NCBI GenBank assembly: GCA_036703315.1
Contig: DATNPH010000151.1
Coordinates: 1 to 64,000, forward strand
Direction: 5' to 3'
Origin: DATNPH01 sp036703315
GTDB taxonomy: Bacteria > Cyanobacteriota > Cyanobacteriia > Cyanobacteriales > Coleofasciculaceae
DNA length: 64,000 nt
The stretch's first letter is position 1. Each line of letters starts with the position of its first letter. Of the stretch, positions 60,339 through 64,000 are shown in pieces. Position numbers and translations under genes: made by a program. Below the pieces are notes generated by a model that was given only the letters and a program-made list of their open reading frames with translations, was not told the DNA's origin and ran no database searches.

Positions 60339-62537
60339 TTAAGGGCGTTGGACTACTGGCATAGCCGCAGAATACTGAGCTAACATCTGACCAATATCCG
60401 GATTATACAGCCGCAGATAATTCCAGTAATTCTCAAACACAGACTCTACATAACCTTTGGTTTCGGCAAAAGGAATCACTTCAACAAAGGCATCCGGGTC
60501 ACTGAAACCATATTTAGCCAGCCAGTCTGATACATTGCCGGGACCAGCATTGTAACTGGCAACAGCTAACAGCGAGTTATTGTTGTACTCCTGGTGGGTG
60601 AAGTCTAGAAACCAAGTGCCTAAATTGATGTTGTCGTTCGGATTTTTTAGGTCGTATTGCTTCAACGAGATTTTTGGGGCAATCCAACTACCAGTGCCTG
60701 GCATCACCTGCATCAAACCTTGCGCACCGGCACTTGAGCGAATTTCTGGTTCAAAGCGAGACTCTTGGCGGATCAGTCCTGTTACCAGTAAAGGATTGAG
60801 TTGGCGCTGTTGTGACCAGGTAACGATAGGCTCGATGAAGGGTAAAGGAAATAGAGCGTGCCAGTAAGCTGGGTTTTGCCGAAGAGCTTTCCATTGGGAT
60901 TGCTCTTCGGGGGTTTCTCGCAGACTCAAGTGCCAGATTTTATTAATGCCCACCAAATTATCGCCTACCCCTAAGCGCATCAAACCATCAGTAAATTGCT
61001 CGGCAATTGTTGGTTGCTGTAGGTTTTTGAATTCCACCTGCCACAATGCCCAAGCCTCCTGATTTTGACCCAGTTGGTAGAGTTCCTTTAACGTTGCAGA
61101 GCCAAACAGGGGTACAGCTCGCACTTGCGGGGGTGTGATACTAGGTTTTAAGTTACGGACAGTAGTGAAGTCTCCAACATCCCAACCCAATAATTTAGCA
61201 GACCGCCAGGCATAGTAAGACTCTGGATATCGAGCCAGCACATGTTCAAATGCTGCCTTTGCATCTCGTTGGCGTCCTAGCTGACTTGCCCATCTACCGA
61301 CCCAAAACGCGGCTTCAGGAGCCAATACACTATCGGGATTTTGGCTGGTAATCGGTTGTGCCCATTTCCAAGCATCTTGATATTTTCCCTGACGAGCCAT
61401 AGCTTCCGCCATCTTCCACCGATACTGTGCGGCAGCCTCAGAACTAGGATGCTGGGTCAACACTGACTTACGGGCTTGGGCGGCTGAGGTAGAACTGCCT
61501 AAAGCTTCCAGGATTTCGGCTTTGGCAAACAACGCCTCAGGGGCTTCATCGGGGAATTTGCTAATGATCTGATCAAGATATTTCACTGCATCTGGTGACA
61601 GAGAGAGACTGGCTAGATGCTTTAAGCCTCGTCCAGTTTCTTTAGCATCAGGAAATACATTAATTAGCTGTTGATAAGCTATTCTGGCTTCTGGATTTTT
61701 CCCTTGCAGTTGATACCCTCGACCGATCCGATAAGCGTTGCGAGGAGTTCGGGGTGCATTGGAGTAAGCTTTAGCCGCTTTACCGTACTCCATTGTCTCC
61801 CAGTACCCAAAGGCGATCGCTTCCCAGTCTTCTGGCTTCAGTTCGGAAGCATACTGCCCAACCAAGCGGTCTCGAACAGCCCCCATCCCTTTGGCTTCTG
61901 GATTATGTTTGGCTAAGAGCAACAGTAGCGCAGGCTGATTGGGATTCTTACTCAGTTGCTGAGTGATAATTTCTTGAGTGCGCGGATGGGCGGGAAATTT
62001 AGCGATCGCCTGATTCCAATACTCAGGATTCGATTTACCCAGAGCATACAGCGCTTCAGCCGCTACTGGCTGATCAGAGTAGTTTTTCAGGATTTCTTTC
62101 CAAGCTTCCTGAGTTTTAGCTTTGTCGCCCATTGACTCATACGCTTGAGCGCGTTTTAGGGCAATGTTGGATGCCAACACAGGATACTCCGACTCTAGCC
62201 CTTTGAGCCAAGTGAGCGCCTTTTCCCCCTGTTTTTGTTGAATCAAATCAGACGCTAGGAGATAACGGGCGCGAGGTTGATCACGAGACTTAAAGCCAGA
62301 GGCGATTTGTTCTAGTTGTGACGCCCTTTGTTGGGGTGGCAATGACGCTAGGCGCAGAACTGCCGATTGTTCCTCTTTCTTGGTTGGGCTTATGGAATTT
62401 TGAGTTTGTTCGCTACCAGTCCATCGTTCCAGTAAACCCGTCATTTTAAGGGTTAACAACGATGATCCAAGCAGCCCGAATACCAGCAGCCCTACCCAGG
62501 CAGCCATAGGAATTTTGTTGATCTGTCCCTTTAGCAT
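60339..62537 (-). CDS. TPR-type lytic transglycosylase (Slt70-like)
   Basis: A protein of about 732 residues that cleaves peptidoglycan between MurNAc and GlcNAc with formation of 1,6-anhydro ends. It has an N-terminal membrane anchor (AWVGLLVFGLLGSSLLTLKM), a long helical TPR/superhelix (about 60-560) and a C-terminal SLT domain, with the catalytic Glu in R-Q-E-S-R-F near residue 590-600, A-G-A-Q-G-L-M-Q-V-M-P-G-T-G and ASYNAGPGNVSDWL. The ATG at 62537 (MLKGQINK) follows a gagga; a GTG at 62564 adds nine residues. It acts in the periplasm in wall turnover. Confidence 0.92.
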   Translation of the reverse strand: MLKGQINKIPMAAWVGLLVFGLLGSSLLTLKMTGLLERWTGSEQTQNSISPTKKEEQSAVLRLASLPPQQRASQLEQIASGFKSRDQPRARYLLASDLIQQKQGEKALTWLKGLESEYPVLASNIALKRAQAYESMGDKAKTQEAWKEILKNYSDQPVAAEALYALGKSNPEYWNQAIAKFPAHPRTQEIITQQLSKNPNQPALLLLLAKHNPEAKGMGAVRDRLVGQYASELKPEDWEAIAFGYWETMEYGKAAKAYSNAPRTPRNAYRIGRGYQLQGKNPEARIAYQQLINVFPDAKETGRGLKHLASLSLSPDAVKYLDQIISKFPDEAPEALFAKAEILEALGSSTSAAQARKSVLTQHPSSEAAAQYRWKMAEAMARQGKYQDAWKWAQPITSQNPDSVLAPEAAFWVGRWASQLGRQRDAKAAFEHVLARYPESYYAWRSAKLLGWDVGDFTTVRNLKPSITPPQVRAVPLFGSATLKELYQLGQNQEAWALWQVEFKNLQQPTIAEQFTDGLMRLGVGDNLVGINKIWHLSLRETPEEQSQWKALRQNPAYWHALFPLPFIEPIVTWSQQRQLNPLLVTGLIRQESRFEPEIRSSAGAQGLMQVMPGTGSWIAPKISLKQYDLKNPNDNINLGTWFLDFTHQEYNNNSLLAVASYNAGPGNVSDWLAKYGFSDPDAFVEVIPFAETKGYVESVFENYWNYLRLYNPDIGQMLAQYSAAMPVVQRP

Positions 62538-62683
62538 TAGTCCTCGTTTGCCCGACACTGACACAATTTTTACTTTAGTTGGCTTTGCTAATTTCGGCTG
62601 TAAGCAAGTCGTTATGTGATCGGCTGAACCTAAAGTAGTGAAGACAAGAGTTGCAACATCCTACTCTCCTTGTGAAATTTACG

Positions 62684-62709
62684 GGTGTAGGGCAGTACGC
62701 CCCTACCCA
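62684..62709. repeat. Small gggtgtaggg palindrome
   Basis: gggtgtaggg (62684-62693) is partly complementary to cccctaccc (62701-62709) around a 7-base centre. It is one of the dispersed gtagggg words seen also at 46433 and 46586. Confidence 0.6.
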
Positions 62710-62819
62710 AGACTTGAATAATTTCTCTAAGTTTCGTCTTTTTATCTGATGCGGTTATCGTAGGGCTTTTTTGTTTTTAAGCAATACTTGTAGCAGGTAC
62801 TTGATAGATCGAGCAAGGG

Positions 62820-64000
62820 ATGGAAATTCGAGCAACGGATACACCACGGTTAGACTGGACTGGCGATGCCCTGGCAGTTGGATTATTTGAAGAGGCTGTA
62901 GAGTTAAGCGGTGATTTAGCCCAGCTGGATGAGAAGCTTGCTGGTACGCTCAAGGAATTGATAGAAGAAACAGAATTTAAGGGAAGCGTTGGCAGCACGG
63001 CTGTGACGCGGGTGGGTTCTGGTAGCTCAATTCGTAAAATTATTCTAGTGGGACTGGGTAAACCAGACGCTCTGAGTTTAGACAGTTTGCGCCGTGCGGC
63101 GGCGGCGATCGCGCGGACTGCCAAACAGCAAAAGAGCAAAACCCTAGGAATTAGCTTACCTGTATTCAATAATGACCCAGCGAAGACGGCTCAAGTGATT
63201 ACTGAGGGCATTGTGCTAACCCTGCACCAAGATAATCGCTTTAAGTCTGAATCGGACGACAAAGGTCTCAAGCTGGAACAAGTGGATTTACTTGGCTTGG
63301 GGGGTCAGGATGCAGCAATTACCCATGCGCAAGCCATCAGTAGTGGTGTGATTCTGGCACGGGAACTGGTCGCGGCACCAGCGAATGTAGTGACACCAGT
63401 TACATTGGCACAAACGGCAGAGGAGATCGCTTCAGACTATGGTCTTGCCCTAGAAATCTTAGAACAGGAAGATTGTGAAAAGCTAGGTATGGGGGCTTTT
63501 CTGGGAGTTGCCAAAGCCTCGAATCTGCCCCCGAAGTTTATTCATCTAACCTATAAGCCTGAAGGGGCACCGAAGCGGAAAGTCGCGATTGTCGGCAAAG
63601 GTTTGACCTTCGACTCTGGAGGCTTGAATATCAAAGTCGCTGGTAGTGGCATTGAGATGATGAAAACAGACATGGGTGGCGCGGCGGCAACATTGGGTGC
63701 GGCAAAAGCGATCGCTCAGCTGAAGCCGGATGTTGAAGTTCACTTCATCAGCGCGGCGACGGAGAACATGATTAGTGGTCAGGCAATGCGTCCAGGCGAC
63801 ATCTTGACGGCGTCCAATGGCAAGACGATTGAAGTGAATAATACGGATGCCGAAGGACGCCTGACGCTAGCAGATGCGCTAGTATTTGCAGAAAAGCTGG
63901 GAGTAGATGCGATCGTTGATTTAGCAACCCTGACAGGTGCCTGCATTATTGCTTTAGGCAATGATATCGGCGGGTTATGGTCAACAGATGACTCGTTGGC
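62820..64000 (+). CDS. pepA: Leucyl aminopeptidase, 3' end beyond the window
   Basis: An open frame starts with ATG at 62820 and continues to the right edge, 393 full codons, so the C-terminus is missing. It is an M17 aminopeptidase that removes N-terminal residues using two metal ions. Conserved sites: VGKGLTFDSGGLNIK (metal Lys and Asp), M-M-K-T-D-M-G-G-A-A-A-T and the signature NNTDAEGRLTLADAL. The N-terminal domain, about 170 residues, is of the usual length. aagg lies just before the ATG. It may recycle peptides and also bind DNA, as some PepA do. Confidence 0.93.
   Translation, partial: MEIRATDTPRLDWTGDALAVGLFEEAVELSGDLAQLDEKLAGTLKELIEETEFKGSVGSTAVTRVGSGSSIRKIILVGLGKPDALSLDSLRRAAAAIARTAKQQKSKTLGISLPVFNNDPAKTAQVITEGIVLTLHQDNRFKSESDDKGLKLEQVDLLGLGGQDAAITHAQAISSGVILARELVAAPANVVTPVTLAQTAEEIASDYGLALEILEQEDCEKLGMGAFLGVAKASNLPPKFIHLTYKPEGAPKRKVAIVGKGLTFDSGGLNIKVAGSGIEMMKTDMGGAAATLGAAKAIAQLKPDVEVHFISAATENMISGQAMRPGDILTASNGKTIEVNNTDAEGRLTLADALVFAEKLGVDAIVDLATLTGACIIALGNDIGGLWSTDDSL

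Noticed and set aside
1..64000. Frequent GCGATCGC octamers as a new signal
   Set aside because: This is the known HIP1 palindrome of cyanobacterial genomes; it supports the taxonomy and is not new.

Overview
The window is a piece of chromosome from a cyanobacterium, probably a filamentous Coleofasciculus/Microcoleus-like form. The taxonomic level is inference. The evidence is the pair for the Rieske protein and cytochrome f (petC-petA), a cyanophycinase, an SLH-domain porin, several small cyanobacteria-only families, many GCGATCGC (HIP1) octamers, and short heptamer tandem repeats between genes. I see no rRNA, tRNA, transposase, phage gene or CRISPR array.

Layout. 1-5.5 kb: the end of an XRE regulator, an ADP-ribosylglycohydrolase between two copies of a direct repeat, a secreted protein of unknown function, a PlsC-type acyltransferase and a Ser/Thr-type phosphatase. 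5.6-11.5 kb: a TPS-domain/Pro-Ala-repeat/CHAT protease fusion, an acetoacetate-decarboxylase-like protein and a DUF2079 membrane protein. 12-17.5 kb: a CsbD/lipoprotein/hypothetical cluster, a kexin-like subtilase, a periplasmic protein and a BolA-Grx4 pair. 17.7-23.7 kb: a small conserved gene, a candidate structured RNA, an OmpR-type regulator with an incomplete acidic pocket, a membrane protein overlapping an ABC ATPase, a ferredoxin, citramalate synthase and a DUF4327 gene. 23.8-28.3 kb: an FHA-kinase next to a zinc-ribbon/pseudokinase/PP2C protein, then an RluE-like pseudouridine synthase.

28.3-41.3 kb is the most striking block. Five consecutive minus-strand genes encode exported surface proteins: a DUF11/SdrD-B-like protein, a 1431-residue outer-membrane barrel candidate, a beta-helix/OmpA protein, and two tandem lectin-like/DUF11 paralogues. 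Two junctions overlap (ATGA and TAGTG), so the first four genes look like one transcription unit. I infer a surface-display or adhesion apparatus.

42-49.5 kb holds an EamA transporter, an AEC permease, a small WGxxGxxG-type protein, repeat-rich intergenic DNA with a MITE-like fold-back and a porin 3'-end remnant, and the intact SLH porin. 49.5-53.5 kb is a cyanophycin-type locus: cyanophycinase near a divergently oriented CphA-like ATP-grasp protein whose Mur-ligase part is short and lacks a P-loop. 53.7-64 kb holds a GT39-like enzyme, a Tat-type esterase, petA, petC, DUF3067, a CsaA-like protein, tatC, a TPR-lytic transglycosylase and the first part of pepA, which runs off the right end. tatC lies near two genes with twin-arginine signals (the Rieske protein and the esterase).
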